A stretch of DNA of 64,000 nt from Pseudomonadota bacterium (GTDB lineage: Bacteria > Pseudomonadota > Gammaproteobacteria > Burkholderiales > Burkholderiaceae_B), in assembly GCA_023439305.1 (NCBI GenBank), contig JAEXOO010000005.1:1-64000 (forward strand). Reading direction: 5' to 3'. Under the pieces are notes generated by a model, which saw only the letters and a program-made list of their open reading frames with translations, was not told the origin of the DNA and did not search any database. Below, in pieces: positions 33,800 to 43,309 of this stretch. Positions within the stretch are counted from its first letter, which is position 1; every line of letters starts with the position of its first letter. Made by a program: the position numbers and the translations under genes.

Positions 33800-35134
33800 A
33801 TGAAACAAAAAATCAGAGCAGCAGGGCTGGGGCTGGTGTGGGCAGTGGCTGTGGCGGCGGGCGTCGTGCCGTCGGCGGTTGTCATGGCGCAGTCTGCCCA
33901 GACGGGCGGCAGTCAGAAAATGGTGAAGTTGGTGGCCAACGACCAGGACATCCTGCGCTTGCCGCAGGTGCCTCAGCGTCTGGCGATCGGCGATGAGAGC
34001 GTGGCCGATGTGCAGATCCTGTCTCCGGCTGCCGGCCAGCGCGGCGAGGTCCTGCTGGTGGGCAAGCGGCCAGGCACGACCGACCTGCGCATCTGGATGC
34101 CGGGTCGCAGTGCGCCGGAACGCTGGACGATCGAAGTGCAAAGCCAGGTCGAGCGTCAACTGGAGCAATCGGGGCGATCTCTGTCGGCCGATGTGTCGAC
34201 CGCCGGCTCGCAGGCCCTGCTGACTGGCCGCAGCGAGTCCTTGCTCGAGCATCAGGAGGCGGTCGGCGCTGCGCGTTCAGGCGCGGGCGCGGACGGGGCC
34301 GTGCTGGATCTGTCGGAGGTCAGCACGTCCGGCATGGTGCAAGTGGAGGTCAAGGTAGTCGAAGTCTCGCGCGAAGTCATGAAGGACATAGGCCTGAGCA
34401 TGGAGGCGATCGGCGGCAAACCCTGGTCGGGCGGTGTCAATCTATTGCCGCGCGCCTTGGGCGGCGGTTTGAGCCTGGCCTACAGTTCGCGCAATTTCAG
34501 CGCTGCCTTGAACCTGCTGGAGCAGAACGGGCTGGCGCGGGTGCTGGCGGAACCGACCCTGGTGGCCATGTCCGGGCATAGCGCCAGCTTCCTGTCGGGC
34601 GGTGAAATTCCGGTGCCCGTCTCGGGCGGCCTGGGCAGCACGTCGGTGGAATACAAGCCTTTTGGTATCGGCCTGACCGTGACGCCTACGGTGCTGTCGC
34701 GCCAACGCATTGCCTTGAAAGTGGCGCCCGAGGCCAGCGATCTGGATTATTCACGCGTCGTGGAGCTGCCGGGAGGCGGTGTCATGCCATCGCTGCGCAC
34801 CCGCCGCGCCGACACCACCATTGAGCTGGGCGACGGAGAAAGCTACATCATCAGCGGCCTTGTGTCGCGCCAGACGGCGGCCGCCGTCAAGAAGATCCCA
34901 TTTCTGGGCGATTTGCCTATTTTGGGAAGTTTCTTTCGGAATGTGCAGTACAGCCAGAAAGAGCTGGAGTTGGTGATTGTGGTGACACCGCGTCTGATCA
35001 AGCCGATCCAGAAAGGGGCCACCATTGCTTTGCCGGGCGGGCGTCAGGAAAAGCTGGACGATGCGCCCAATGCCTGGGGCTATTTTCTGCTGGGCCGGCA
35101 TGGTTATGAGCAGATGCCGGGGTTCTCGCGCTGA
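33800..35134 (+). CDS. cpaC: Tad secretin CpaC/RcpA
   Basis: Outer membrane secretin through which the Tad pilus emerges, 444 residues. Signal peptide ends near VVMAQS. The N-terminal T2SS/T3SS pilotin-like BON-type region contains RLAIGDESVADVQIL and VGKRPGTTDLRIW. The secretin core has VQVEVKVVEVSREVMKDIG, then LAEPTLVAMSGHSASFLSGGEIPVPV and the late signature KKIPFLGDLPILGSFFR followed by ELELVIVVTPRL. Lies after the two-hairpin spacer. Confidence 0.94.
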   Translation: MKQKIRAAGLGLVWAVAVAAGVVPSAVVMAQSAQTGGSQKMVKLVANDQDILRLPQVPQRLAIGDESVADVQILSPAAGQRGEVLLVGKRPGTTDLRIWMPGRSAPERWTIEVQSQVERQLEQSGRSLSADVSTAGSQALLTGRSESLLEHQEAVGAARSGAGADGAVLDLSEVSTSGMVQVEVKVVEVSREVMKDIGLSMEAIGGKPWSGGVNLLPRALGGGLSLAYSSRNFSAALNLLEQNGLARVLAEPTLVAMSGHSASFLSGGEIPVPVSGGLGSTSVEYKPFGIGLTVTPTVLSRQRIALKVAPEASDLDYSRVVELPGGGVMPSLRTRRADTTIELGDGESYIISGLVSRQTAAAVKKIPFLGDLPILGSFFRNVQYSQKELELVIVVTPRLIKPIQKGATIALPGGRQEKLDDAPNAWGYFLLGRHGYEQMPGFSR

Positions 35135-35152
35135 GCGGTTGGAGTTGTCATT

Positions 35153-36430
35153 GTGCAGAGATACAGGGAATACCTGCTGTGTACCGATAGGCCGGAGCTG
35201 GCGGATGCGATCAACGCAGCCGCAGCGGGCCTGCTCCAGGTGCGCGCCATCCTTCCGACGCAGGAAAGTCTGCGGCGGGCGCTGGCCGAGCAGGCCGCGC
35301 CCATGGTGTTCTTCGACTTTGCCCATATGCAGGCCGACGGTGGCCAGTCCGCAATGGCCGGCCTGGTGCGCAGTCTGGCGCGTCTGGATGCAGGCGTACA
35401 GCGTGTGGCGGTGGGCCGGGTGTCGTTTCCCCACGGGGCGGTCGAAGCCTTGCGCGCAGGCGCCAATGAATTCCTGAATCTGGATGGGTCTGAGGATCTG
35501 CATGAGGAGCTGCAGCGCATTATCGACCAGGCCGGGCAGAGCCAGCACAGCGTGCTGGTCAAGAAGCCGTTTCGATGCGTTCTGTTGCTGGGTGCGCGGG
35601 CCGGAGTAGGCTGCAGCACGTTGGCGAGCAGTCTGGCCTGGATGCTGCAGCAGGAAATGAATCGGCTTGGCAAGCAGGCTCGCGGCTTGCCGGCCGGCAA
35701 GCCGCTGCCGACAGAGCTGATTCCTCTGAGCGAGCGCGTCGGACTGATGGATCTGGGGTGGCCGACCGGCGATTGTGCCTTGTATATGGGCACGGGGGCC
35801 GAATTCGATTTTATCCAGGCGGCATCCCAGCGGCACCGTCTGGACGACACCATGCTCCATTCTGCTCTGGCTCAGCACAGCAGCGGCCTGAACGTGCTGG
35901 CCTTGCCGGCCGATGTGAACAGTCTGAACCAGATCAGCCTGGAGGATTCGCTGGGCTTGTGTACCTATTTGCGCGATCGCATGGGTTGCCTGGTGATCGA
36001 TGGCGGGGGCTTTCCCAATCCGCGCTTTCTGGTTGAACTGGAGTCGCAGGTAGACGAGGTCTTGATCGTGACGGATCAGAGCATGGGCGCGCTGGTGTCG
36101 CTGGCCGAGGCGCAGGCGATCCGCTCGGAGCTCGACGGCCTGGCGAATCTGCGCTTGGTCGTCAATCAGTTCGATGAGCGGTATGGGCTGTCGGCGCACG
36201 CCATTGCCGAGCGCTTCGGCCTGGAGTTGGCAACCGTATTGCCGGATCGCCGGCTGGGGCACATGCGCAGCGCCAGCCTGGGCAAGCTGCTGGTACAGGT
36301 GGATGAAAAAGATACCTATACGCGGGCCGTTCAGGACATGGCGGCCGGCATGGTGGAACGCAAAGAGGTCCCGTCTCTGGCCGACGCGCCGTCGGTCTGG
36401 AATCGGTTCAAGTTCAGGTTTGGGGGCTGA
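35153..36430 (+). CDS. tadZ: Tad pilus localisation ATPase TadZ/CpaE
   Basis: ParA/MinD-like protein of 425 residues that positions the Tad machinery. The first 130 residues form a degenerate receiver-like domain. The ATPase domain starts with a deviant Walker A, LLLGARAGVGCSTLASSLA, lacking the usual GK[ST] lysine, followed by GLMDLGWPTGD and LVIDGGGFPNPRF. A deviant motif is common in TadZ proteins, many of which hydrolyse ATP poorly. Translation starts at a GTG with GGAG 8 bases upstream. Confidence 0.88.
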   Translation: MQRYREYLLCTDRPELADAINAAAAGLLQVRAILPTQESLRRALAEQAAPMVFFDFAHMQADGGQSAMAGLVRSLARLDAGVQRVAVGRVSFPHGAVEALRAGANEFLNLDGSEDLHEELQRIIDQAGQSQHSVLVKKPFRCVLLLGARAGVGCSTLASSLAWMLQQEMNRLGKQARGLPAGKPLPTELIPLSERVGLMDLGWPTGDCALYMGTGAEFDFIQAASQRHRLDDTMLHSALAQHSSGLNVLALPADVNSLNQISLEDSLGLCTYLRDRMGCLVIDGGGFPNPRFLVELESQVDEVLIVTDQSMGALVSLAEAQAIRSELDGLANLRLVVNQFDERYGLSAHAIAERFGLELATVLPDRRLGHMRSASLGKLLVQVDEKDTYTRAVQDMAAGMVERKEVPSLADAPSVWNRFKFRFGG

Positions 36431-36456
36431 GCAGGCCCATGCATGGAAATTGACGC

Positions 36457-37791
36457 ATGAATAGTATGTCTTTGCTCGGAGGGCGGCCCGACCTGATTCA
36501 GGTCAAGGAGCAGGCCCATGAACATCTGCTGGCTCGCATCGAGGAGCTGGGCGCGGAGTTTGGCCGCTGGACGCGTCAGGCGATCCAGGATTTTGTCGGC
36601 ATCGAAGTGGCCAGTTTTGCCCGCATCAAGCGTCTTCCGGTCAATGAGGCCGAAATCCGCGAGGTCGTCCAGGCCCTGACCAAGGAGCTGGCCGGCCTGG
36701 GGCCGCTGGAGGATCTGCTGGAGGATCCGGCAGTCGAAGATATTCTGATCAACGGCTACGACAATGTGTTTGTGTCACGCGGCGGCGTATTGGGCCGGGA
36801 GAGCACCAGCTTTACGGATAACCAGCACGTTCTGCGCATTGTCCGCCGTATTCTGGCGCCGCTGGGGCGGCGTCTGGATGAGTCGGTCCCCATGGTCGAT
36901 GCGCGTCTGCCTGACGGGGGGCGGCTGAATGTGGTCATTCATCCCTTGGCGGTGGATGGTCCCATGGTGTCTATCCGCAAATTCCGCAAGGATCCGCTCA
37001 AGCCCGACGATCTGATGCGGCTGGGGGCATTCGACGAGTCCATCAACCGCTTGCTGCAGGCCGCCGTGGGGTCGCGCTGCAATATCCTGATCTCCGGCGG
37101 GACCAGTTCGGGCAAGACGTCATTGCTCAATGCCCTGGCCTTCTATGTGCCCAAGACCGAGCGCGTGGTGACGGTGGAAGACACGGCCGAGCTGGCCTTG
37201 AACCACCCGCACGTGGTGCGCCTGGAGGCCCGCCAGGCGGGGTATGACGGCAGCGGTGAAATCACTATCCGCGACCTGATCCGCAATAGTCTGCGTATGC
37301 GACCCGACCGTGTGGTGGTCGGGGAGGTGCGCGGCGCGGAAGTCATCGACATGCTGCAGGCCATGAATACCGGGCACGAAGGGTCCATGGCCACGATTCA
37401 CGCGAACTCGCCCCGCGAATGCCTGTATCGGATTGAAATGCTGGCCGGTTTTGCGGGTTTTCAGGGCAGCGAAGACAGTCTGCGGCGGCAGATCGCGAGC
37501 GCTTTGGATTTCATTATTCAGATAGGCCGGCTGCCCAATGGCAAGCGCCGGATCTTGTCCATTACCGAGGTCACCGGCATGGGTGATGGCGTCATCGCCA
37601 TGCAAGAGCTGTACCGACACGAGACCCATGTGTCCGCCGATGATACGGAGCAGGACCGCTGGGTCAGTCTGGGCATTCATCCGCACACGCGCAAGCTGAG
37701 CCAATACAAGGACCAGATGACCAACGAACATGTCCAGGCCGGCGAGCCGGCCCCCAAAGAGGGTGGCGGTTTCTGGGATTGGAGGCGCTAA
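36457..37791 (+). CDS. tadA: Tad secretion ATPase TadA/CpaF
   Basis: Hexameric secretion ATPase that drives pilus assembly, 444 residues. Walker A ISGGTSSGKTSLLNAL is near residue 214. The Asp box VVTVEDTAELAL, Walker B VVVGEVRGAEVIDMLQAMNTGHEGSMATIHANS and the His box are all present. The N-terminal domain contains LAGLGPLEDLLEDPAVEDILING, as in CpaF proteins. tadB begins immediately after its stop codon. Confidence 0.96.
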   Translation: MNSMSLLGGRPDLIQVKEQAHEHLLARIEELGAEFGRWTRQAIQDFVGIEVASFARIKRLPVNEAEIREVVQALTKELAGLGPLEDLLEDPAVEDILINGYDNVFVSRGGVLGRESTSFTDNQHVLRIVRRILAPLGRRLDESVPMVDARLPDGGRLNVVIHPLAVDGPMVSIRKFRKDPLKPDDLMRLGAFDESINRLLQAAVGSRCNILISGGTSSGKTSLLNALAFYVPKTERVVTVEDTAELALNHPHVVRLEARQAGYDGSGEITIRDLIRNSLRMRPDRVVVGEVRGAEVIDMLQAMNTGHEGSMATIHANSPRECLYRIEMLAGFAGFQGSEDSLRRQIASALDFIIQIGRLPNGKRRILSITEVTGMGDGVIAMQELYRHETHVSADDTEQDRWVSLGIHPHTRKLSQYKDQMTNEHVQAGEPAPKEGGGFWDWRR

Positions 37792-38715
37792 ATGGCTCCA
37801 TTGCTCATAGCCCTGGCGGCTGTCCTGTTGGTGCTGGGCGCCTTGCTGCTCTGGTGGCAGGCAGGGCGTCGTCAGCAAGCGCTGGTGTCCGCCCAGGTTC
37901 TGGAGCAGCAGTTGGCACTGCGGCCCTCGGTCCCCCGCTCCGCACGCGAGGAGCGTTTGCAGCAGGATGCCTGGCAAGGGGCTCCGAAGGGTTGGCGCGA
38001 GTTCATGTTGCGTACGGGCGTGCAGCCTTCGCGCCGCTTTTATCTGATTCTGCTGGCATGGACGCTGGGCCTGCCGACGCTGCTGCTGGTGCTGGTCGGT
38101 CCGGTTGCCGGTCTGGCCGCGCTGGTGGCCGCCGTCGTCGGAGCCTATGCCTTTCTGTGGTTCAAGGCGGATCGCCGCCATCGCAAGATCGTTGCGCAGA
38201 TTCCTGACTTTCTGGATCTGATGGTGCGCTTGATCACGATCGGCAACAGCATGGGGGCGGCCTTTCTGAATGCCGCCGACAACACGCCTCAGCCTTTAGG
38301 CGATGTACTGCAGGAAGCCAAAGCGCTGCATCGTTCGGGGCAGGAGCTGGATGCCACGCTGCGCGGCGTATCACGTCAACATGGCGTGCATGAGCTGTTC
38401 TTGGTGGCGGCGGTGATCAGTGTGGCCATGCGTTTTGGCGGACGCAGCGACCAGACCATGGAGCGCATGGCCGGTTTCATGCGCGACCGGGAAAACGCAC
38501 GCAATGAACTGGTCGCCCTGTCCGCCGAAGTGCGCCTGTCCGCCTGGATTCTGGCCTTATTGCCGGCGGTCATCGCGGTGTACATCTTGATCTTCAACAA
38601 CAATCTGTTCATGACCATGTGGCTGGACCCGGTGGGGTTTCGCATGCTGATGTTCGCGGCCGTGCTGCAATTGGTCGGGTGCTATTGGCTGTATCGCATG
38701 GCGCGTAATGTGTAG
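37792..38715 (+). CDS. tadB: Tad platform protein TadB
   Basis: Inner membrane assembly platform protein of 307 residues with a GspF/T2SSF domain. Hydrophobic segments are at about 3-22, 85-125, 245-265 and 275-300. The cytoplasmic part contains QIPDFLDLMVRLITIGNSMGAAF and a MERMAGFMRDRENARNELVALSAE stretch typical of TadB. Start codon directly abuts the tadA stop. Confidence 0.93.
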   Translation: MAPLLIALAAVLLVLGALLLWWQAGRRQQALVSAQVLEQQLALRPSVPRSAREERLQQDAWQGAPKGWREFMLRTGVQPSRRFYLILLAWTLGLPTLLLVLVGPVAGLAALVAAVVGAYAFLWFKADRRHRKIVAQIPDFLDLMVRLITIGNSMGAAFLNAADNTPQPLGDVLQEAKALHRSGQELDATLRGVSRQHGVHELFLVAAVISVAMRFGGRSDQTMERMAGFMRDRENARNELVALSAEVRLSAWILALLPAVIAVYILIFNNNLFMTMWLDPVGFRMLMFAAVLQLVGCYWLYRMARNV

Positions 38716-38723
38716 GAGCGGCA

Positions 38724-39704
38724 ATGATGGCTGTGGATGCAGGAACCTTGCTGATGTGGGGCGCCGCCGCTTGCGGCGTGGCGGCTTGCTTGCTGTTGGC
38801 GGTGTGGGTCGGCGCAAGCTGGCGGCAACGCCAGCAGGAACAGCGCCTGAGCCGCGCGGTAGGCGAGCGTCTGCATACGGCGCCCGCGAGCGGTGCGCCG
38901 ACCGGCCAATCGAAGCAGGCCGTCGAGCAGATCAAGAGTCAGGCGGGCAAGTTGGGCGCGCGCTGGCTGCAAGGGCGGTTCGGCAGCAGCTTATTGGGCG
39001 AAGAAGACAGACAGTTGGTCAACAATGCCGGCTTCGACAATACCGAGGCAGCTCGTCAGTATTTTGTGTTGGGCCGGGTCGGTCTTAGCCTTGCGCTGAT
39101 GGTGCTGTTCAGTCTGCTGCCGCTGACTCGACGCCTGAATGACTTCGTTCCGTTCATCACCATTTTTCTGGGTTTTGCATTGGGCTGGATGTTGCCCAAA
39201 TGGTGGCTGATGCGCCGGGCATCGCAGCGCCGTGCACACATCTCGGCTGAGTTGCCGCTATTCGTAGATCTGCTGCGGCTGCTGCAGGGCGTGGGCCTGT
39301 CCATGGATCAGACGCTCTATACCATCGAGCGCGATTTTCGGGATGTTCTGCCCGTGATGGGCTCCGAGTTGACCATTGCCGTGGAGCAGTACGCTCGGGG
39401 ACGCACGCGGGAGCAGTCGCTGGAGCGCATCGCCCACCATTTCGGCAATGAAGACTTGTCCGTGATCTGCCGGCTGATTGTGCAGGTGGACCAGCATGGC
39501 GGCGCGATGCAGGAGCCTTTGCATCGGTTTGGCGTGCGTTTGCGTGAACAGCGCCGTCTGGAGTTGAAAGAAAAGGTGGGAAAGCTGACGGTCAAGATGA
39601 CGGGAGTCATGGTGCTGACTCTCTTGCCGGCTTTGCTGATCATTACCGCGGGGTCCGGCTTCCTGGCCCTGTTCCGAGGCTTGAGCCGGGTGGCTGGAGG
39701 ATGA
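38724..39704 (+). CDS. tadC: Tad platform protein TadC
   Basis: Second platform protein, 326 residues, with the T2SSF domain: ELPLFVDLLRLLQGVGLSMDQTL and LSVICRLIVQVDQHGGAMQEPLHRF, then KLTVKMTGVMVLTLLPALLIITAGSGF as a terminal membrane helix. Eight bases separate it from tadB, and its stop overlaps the tadD start (ATGA). TadB and TadC are believed to form a hetero-oligomeric base for the pilus. Confidence 0.93.
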   Translation: MMAVDAGTLLMWGAAACGVAACLLLAVWVGASWRQRQQEQRLSRAVGERLHTAPASGAPTGQSKQAVEQIKSQAGKLGARWLQGRFGSSLLGEEDRQLVNNAGFDNTEAARQYFVLGRVGLSLALMVLFSLLPLTRRLNDFVPFITIFLGFALGWMLPKWWLMRRASQRRAHISAELPLFVDLLRLLQGVGLSMDQTLYTIERDFRDVLPVMGSELTIAVEQYARGRTREQSLERIAHHFGNEDLSVICRLIVQVDQHGGAMQEPLHRFGVRLREQRRLELKEKVGKLTVKMTGVMVLTLLPALLIITAGSGFLALFRGLSRVAGG

Positions 39705-40696
39705 GATTCATGAATACCCCTATACGTATGCGCAGACTGGCCGCCCTGGCCGTCATGACCGGCGGCAGCATGTTGCTGGCGGCTTGCTCTACGACAGACT
39801 CAGCCTACGACTTGATGCGCCAGCAGCAGGAGCAGGAAGCCTTTTTGCAGAGCAAGGAAATCGAGCACTGGGAGAAGCGCAAACCGACCGACCGGCAGAT
39901 GGCGGTGCAGATGCTGCAGGAGACACAAAAGCAGGGACGCTACTTTGCTTCATTGGCGTATGCGGACGCCATGCAGAAGGAATATGGAGCCGATCCGGAA
40001 ATGATGGTCTTGCGCGCTGAGGCTCTGCGTCAGACGGGGCAGCTTGAACAGGCGGCTCGCGCGTTCACGTCCTTGCTCAATACGCCAGTCAGCTCCCGAG
40101 CATATCAGGGGTTGGGTTTGATTGCCGGGTCTCAACAGCGTTTTGATGCGGCCGCTCATTATCTGGCCAAGGCTGCATCGCAGGATCCTACCCAGGCTGC
40201 CTTGCAAGGCGATCTGGGCTATGCCTATCTGCGCTCCGGTCAGCCCGAGCTTGCTCGCCTGGCGTTGGGCAAGGCGGCAGAACTGGAGCCAGACAATCCC
40301 AAGATATTGAGCAATATGGCTTTGTATCTTTTGGTCAGCGGCGCACCGCAGCGCGCTCAGTTCGTGATGCAGCAGGCGGGTATGTCCGAGGCCACGCAAT
40401 CCGCCGTGGCCGAGATGGCGGCGCAGGTCAGCCAGGAGCTGGAGCAACTGCATGCGGCGCAGCAGCGCGAGCAGCTTCTGGCACGCGCTCGGGCAGGACA
40501 GGGCGCAGCTGCGCCGTCTCGCGTGGATCTGGCTTTGTCGACGGTGTCGACCCAGGCATCGCCTGATCCGGCGCGTAGCGTGGTCAGTCAGGATGGCCAG
40601 GTCTCTGCGGCCCGGTCATTGAGCAGCCCTCGGGTATCGGATACGGGTTTGAACCGGCCATTGCTCGAGAGTCTGACGCCCGCTTCGGCCTATTGA
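39701..40696 (+). CDS. tadD: Tad TPR lipoprotein TadD
   Basis: Predicted lipoprotein of about 330 residues with lipobox LAAC followed by TPR repeats (PEMMVLRAEALRQTGQLEQAARAF, and QAALQGDLGYAYLRSGQPELARLALGKA, and PDNPKILSNMALYLLVSG). TadD acts as a pilotin or assembly factor for the secretin. Two start codons are possible: 39701, which overlaps tadC, and 39710. The C-terminal 60 residues are low-complexity. Confidence 0.88.
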   Translation: MRFMNTPIRMRRLAALAVMTGGSMLLAACSTTDSAYDLMRQQQEQEAFLQSKEIEHWEKRKPTDRQMAVQMLQETQKQGRYFASLAYADAMQKEYGADPEMMVLRAEALRQTGQLEQAARAFTSLLNTPVSSRAYQGLGLIAGSQQRFDAAAHYLAKAASQDPTQAALQGDLGYAYLRSGQPELARLALGKAAELEPDNPKILSNMALYLLVSGAPQRAQFVMQQAGMSEATQSAVAEMAAQVSQELEQLHAAQQREQLLARARAGQGAAAPSRVDLALSTVSTQASPDPARSVVSQDGQVSAARSLSSPRVSDTGLNRPLLESLTPASAY

Positions 40697-40724
40697 ATCT
40701 ACGCAGCTTACTCAAGGAAGTGAC

Positions 40725-41201
40725 ATGAATCACCTACGTTTTCTGGTTTTCTGCTCGGTTTTTGCGACTGGCTCCGCACTCGCGCAGACTCAGGCGCCTT
40801 TGACGGGCTCCATGGCGGGCAGCGCCACGACGTACCCGGTTGCGACCAAGGCGCCGGCTGCCGCGCCTGTGCCGCCGTCGCCAGCGACCGGGCAGGAGCC
40901 TGCCCAGCGTCAGCCTTACGAAACCTACCGTTTGGCGGACCACGAGGTGCACCCCTGGCCTGAGGTCGAGGGTCTGCCCGTGCACGTGCAGAATGAACGC
41001 CGCCACATTCCGCCTTTTCTGGACGTGGGCGAGGGGACGCGCAGCCTGTTGAGCATGCAGGCCGATCCGCAGCGCGATGGCCAGGAGCTGCCGGTGGCGG
41101 GCGCCGCTGCTGCCTTGGCCTGGGAGCGCTATCTGAACAGCTTCAAGCATCCGATTCCTGAATACATGCAGGAACGGGTTAAGACCAGCGGCAAGAATTA
41201 A
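40725..41201 (+). CDS. DUF3613 family protein in the Tad locus
   Basis: Secreted protein of 158 residues with a signal peptide (ending near ALAQT) and a Pro/Ala-rich linker. The C-terminal part has LPVAGAAAALAWERYLNSFKHPIPEYM, the hallmark of DUF3613, a family of unknown function that I know mainly from Tad gene clusters of Burkholderiales and Pseudomonas relatives. It sits between tadD and tadG in the same orientation, suggesting a periplasmic role in pilus assembly. Confidence 0.75.
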   Translation: MNHLRFLVFCSVFATGSALAQTQAPLTGSMAGSATTYPVATKAPAAAPVPPSPATGQEPAQRQPYETYRLADHEVHPWPEVEGLPVHVQNERRHIPPFLDVGEGTRSLLSMQADPQRDGQELPVAGAAAALAWERYLNSFKHPIPEYMQERVKTSGKN

Positions 41202-41232
41202 CAGGCCGCGCAGCGTGGCGGGGGAAGGCACT

Positions 41233-43281
41233 ATGAACTGGTTCGGCATTCGAGAACGGGCGCAGCGAGCCGATCGGCAGACGGGCTCTGTGATCGTGCC
41301 CGCCGCCGCTGCGTTGCTGGTGGGCCTGGTCTTGCTGGGCGCGGCCCAGTTGGGACAGAACTTCTACGTGAAGCGCGAACTGCAGAACGCCGCCGACCTG
41401 GCGGCGCTGGCAGGGGCCCAATCGCTGGGAGCGGGCGATGACCTGGGCTGCCAGGAGGCCCAGCGCATGGCGGGAGTCAGCCTGCGCAGCCAGGAAGGCT
41501 CGCCTGCCGCGGGATTGACCGGCGACGGCGTGCAGGTGCGTTGCGGACAGTGGGACGGGACAGTGGAGGATTCAGCGCAACGATTCACCCCTGCTTTGCC
41601 CGCCCATTCCGTACAGGTGCGTCTCAGCCATCAGGCGCCGTCACTGTTTCCTTTTCTTTCCCCGGCGTCGATTGATGCGGTGGCCACGGCCAATACCAGT
41701 GAGCCCGTGGCCACTTTTTCAGTGGGCAGCCGGCTGTTGTCGCTAAAGAAGAATGGTCTGGTCTACCAGCTTCTGAGAGGCGTGGGGTTGAGCGCAGATG
41801 ACTTGAGATTGCTCGACTCGGATGGTCTGGTCAATGCGTCGATTACTCCTTCCGGCTTGCTTAAGGCTTTGGGCTTGCCTGCGACGGTGATTGCCGGGGT
41901 AGGAACGCCTGATGAGTTGACGAAACTAGAGGAACTGACCTTGGCCGATTTGTTGCGAGCCAGCCTGGATCTAGTGGCTCAGCAAGAAACGTTGGGCCTG
42001 GATGTCGGGGTTTTGCCGGAATTTATTCGGCTCTTGCTTGGGGTGGGCGCACTTGATGTTCCCATTCAACTCTTGGGAGAGGGAGGGATTTTGGCGGTGG
42101 TCGATGGCGTCGATCCCTTATCGGCGTTGAACGTCAAGCTGGATGTCTTGCAGTTGTTGGGCACGGCTGTGGTCGTTGCGAATGGGCAGAACCTGATAAA
42201 GCTGGACCTGTCTGCACTGCCGCTGGGCGATTTGAGCCCTATCAATGCAAGGCTGCAGATTGTCGAGCCGCCAAGTATTGCCGTTGGTGGTGTTGGCGCG
42301 ACAGCTAATTCTGCAGGAATCAGGCTTTATGTAAAAGTCGATGTGCCGTTGATAATTGCGCGGATCAAGCTTAATTTGATTGTCGAGGCGTCACAGGCCC
42401 AAGCTCGACTAGAGAACATTTGCTACCCCCCTCTTCAGAGCAATCAGGCAGCGATCTCGGCAACGTCATCCCTGGTGAATGTCTGTGTTGGTGAGTTCAA
42501 GAATGTGGCAGATTTTTTCTCTACAGAAAACAGTTGCTTGGCGGCTGGGTTCGGAGATGTTTCGCCTCTGAAGGTCATAGAAATGCCTTTGTTGGGAGCC
42601 TTGAAAGTTAAAGTGGCTCAATCCATACCTATGATTTTGGACGAGGATCCTAAGGTATTTACCGCTCCTCCTTCGGAGATGGCAGAGCAAACTTTCACTG
42701 CTCAAGGCATTAATTTGAGTAAGTTAGTAAAAGATATTGTGGATACCGTATTGGTCGGTGTATTGGGAGATCTTTTAGGAAAGGATGCAACTTTGAGTTC
42801 TACACCTAAAGAGGAGCGCAAAAAAATTGCAAACTACTTGGTGGGTGATGATGGCGCAGGCGAAAGCATTTCGAAGGTTGTAGCCGATAGCACCTGGTCC
42901 AATGAAAGAATGGAGGCTTTAAGAAATCGTTTCATCAGTAATGGACTGATCGGCGCATTGAGTGGAACGCTGTCTGTTGTTGATGGGGTTTTGAAAACAG
43001 TAGTGGCCGCTCCTATTTCTGACTTTGGTTGCTTGTTCGCCGGTTTAGGTGGAGAAGAGAAATTGCGCCAATGCCGAGTCAATGCAGTGGAAAAGTTGGT
43101 GTTGTCGGATGCAAGTTTAATGGGCACCTTATTGAACTTGGTTCTTGGTTTGCTGGACCCTGTTTTGGATTTATTAAGCAAAGTACTGTACGGACTGTTG
43201 CAGTTACTGGGTTTGGACTTAGGTTCGCCGACAGTCAAGCTCCATGACGTACAGTGCGGTACTCCGTACTTAGTCCAGTAG
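41233..43281 (+). CDS. tadG: TadG-like pilus assembly protein
   Basis: Large exported protein of 682 residues. It begins with the TadG N-terminal helix (RQTGSVIVPAAAALLVGLVLLGAAQLGQNFYVKRELQNAADLAALAGAQ), the conserved part. The remainder is poorly conserved, Leu/Val-rich and ends with repetitive LLNLVLGLLDPVLDLLSKVLYGLLQLLGL. GGGAAGG precedes the ATG at 41233; an upstream GTG at 41215 is less likely. From about 42300 to 43290 codon usage shifts to A/T-ending codons unlike its neighbours, which hints at recombination or exchange of the C-terminal region. May be a pilus-tip or adhesion factor. Confidence 0.8.
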   Translation: MNWFGIRERAQRADRQTGSVIVPAAAALLVGLVLLGAAQLGQNFYVKRELQNAADLAALAGAQSLGAGDDLGCQEAQRMAGVSLRSQEGSPAAGLTGDGVQVRCGQWDGTVEDSAQRFTPALPAHSVQVRLSHQAPSLFPFLSPASIDAVATANTSEPVATFSVGSRLLSLKKNGLVYQLLRGVGLSADDLRLLDSDGLVNASITPSGLLKALGLPATVIAGVGTPDELTKLEELTLADLLRASLDLVAQQETLGLDVGVLPEFIRLLLGVGALDVPIQLLGEGGILAVVDGVDPLSALNVKLDVLQLLGTAVVVANGQNLIKLDLSALPLGDLSPINARLQIVEPPSIAVGGVGATANSAGIRLYVKVDVPLIIARIKLNLIVEASQAQARLENICYPPLQSNQAAISATSSLVNVCVGEFKNVADFFSTENSCLAAGFGDVSPLKVIEMPLLGALKVKVAQSIPMILDEDPKVFTAPPSEMAEQTFTAQGINLSKLVKDIVDTVLVGVLGDLLGKDATLSSTPKEERKKIANYLVGDDGAGESISKVVADSTWSNERMEALRNRFISNGLIGALSGTLSVVDGVLKTVVAAPISDFGCLFAGLGGEEKLRQCRVNAVEKLVLSDASLMGTLLNLVLGLLDPVLDLLSKVLYGLLQLLGLDLGSPTVKLHDVQCGTPYLVQ

Positions 43282-43309
43282 GGGCGCTGTATGGATAAAG
43301 AGTCATGCC

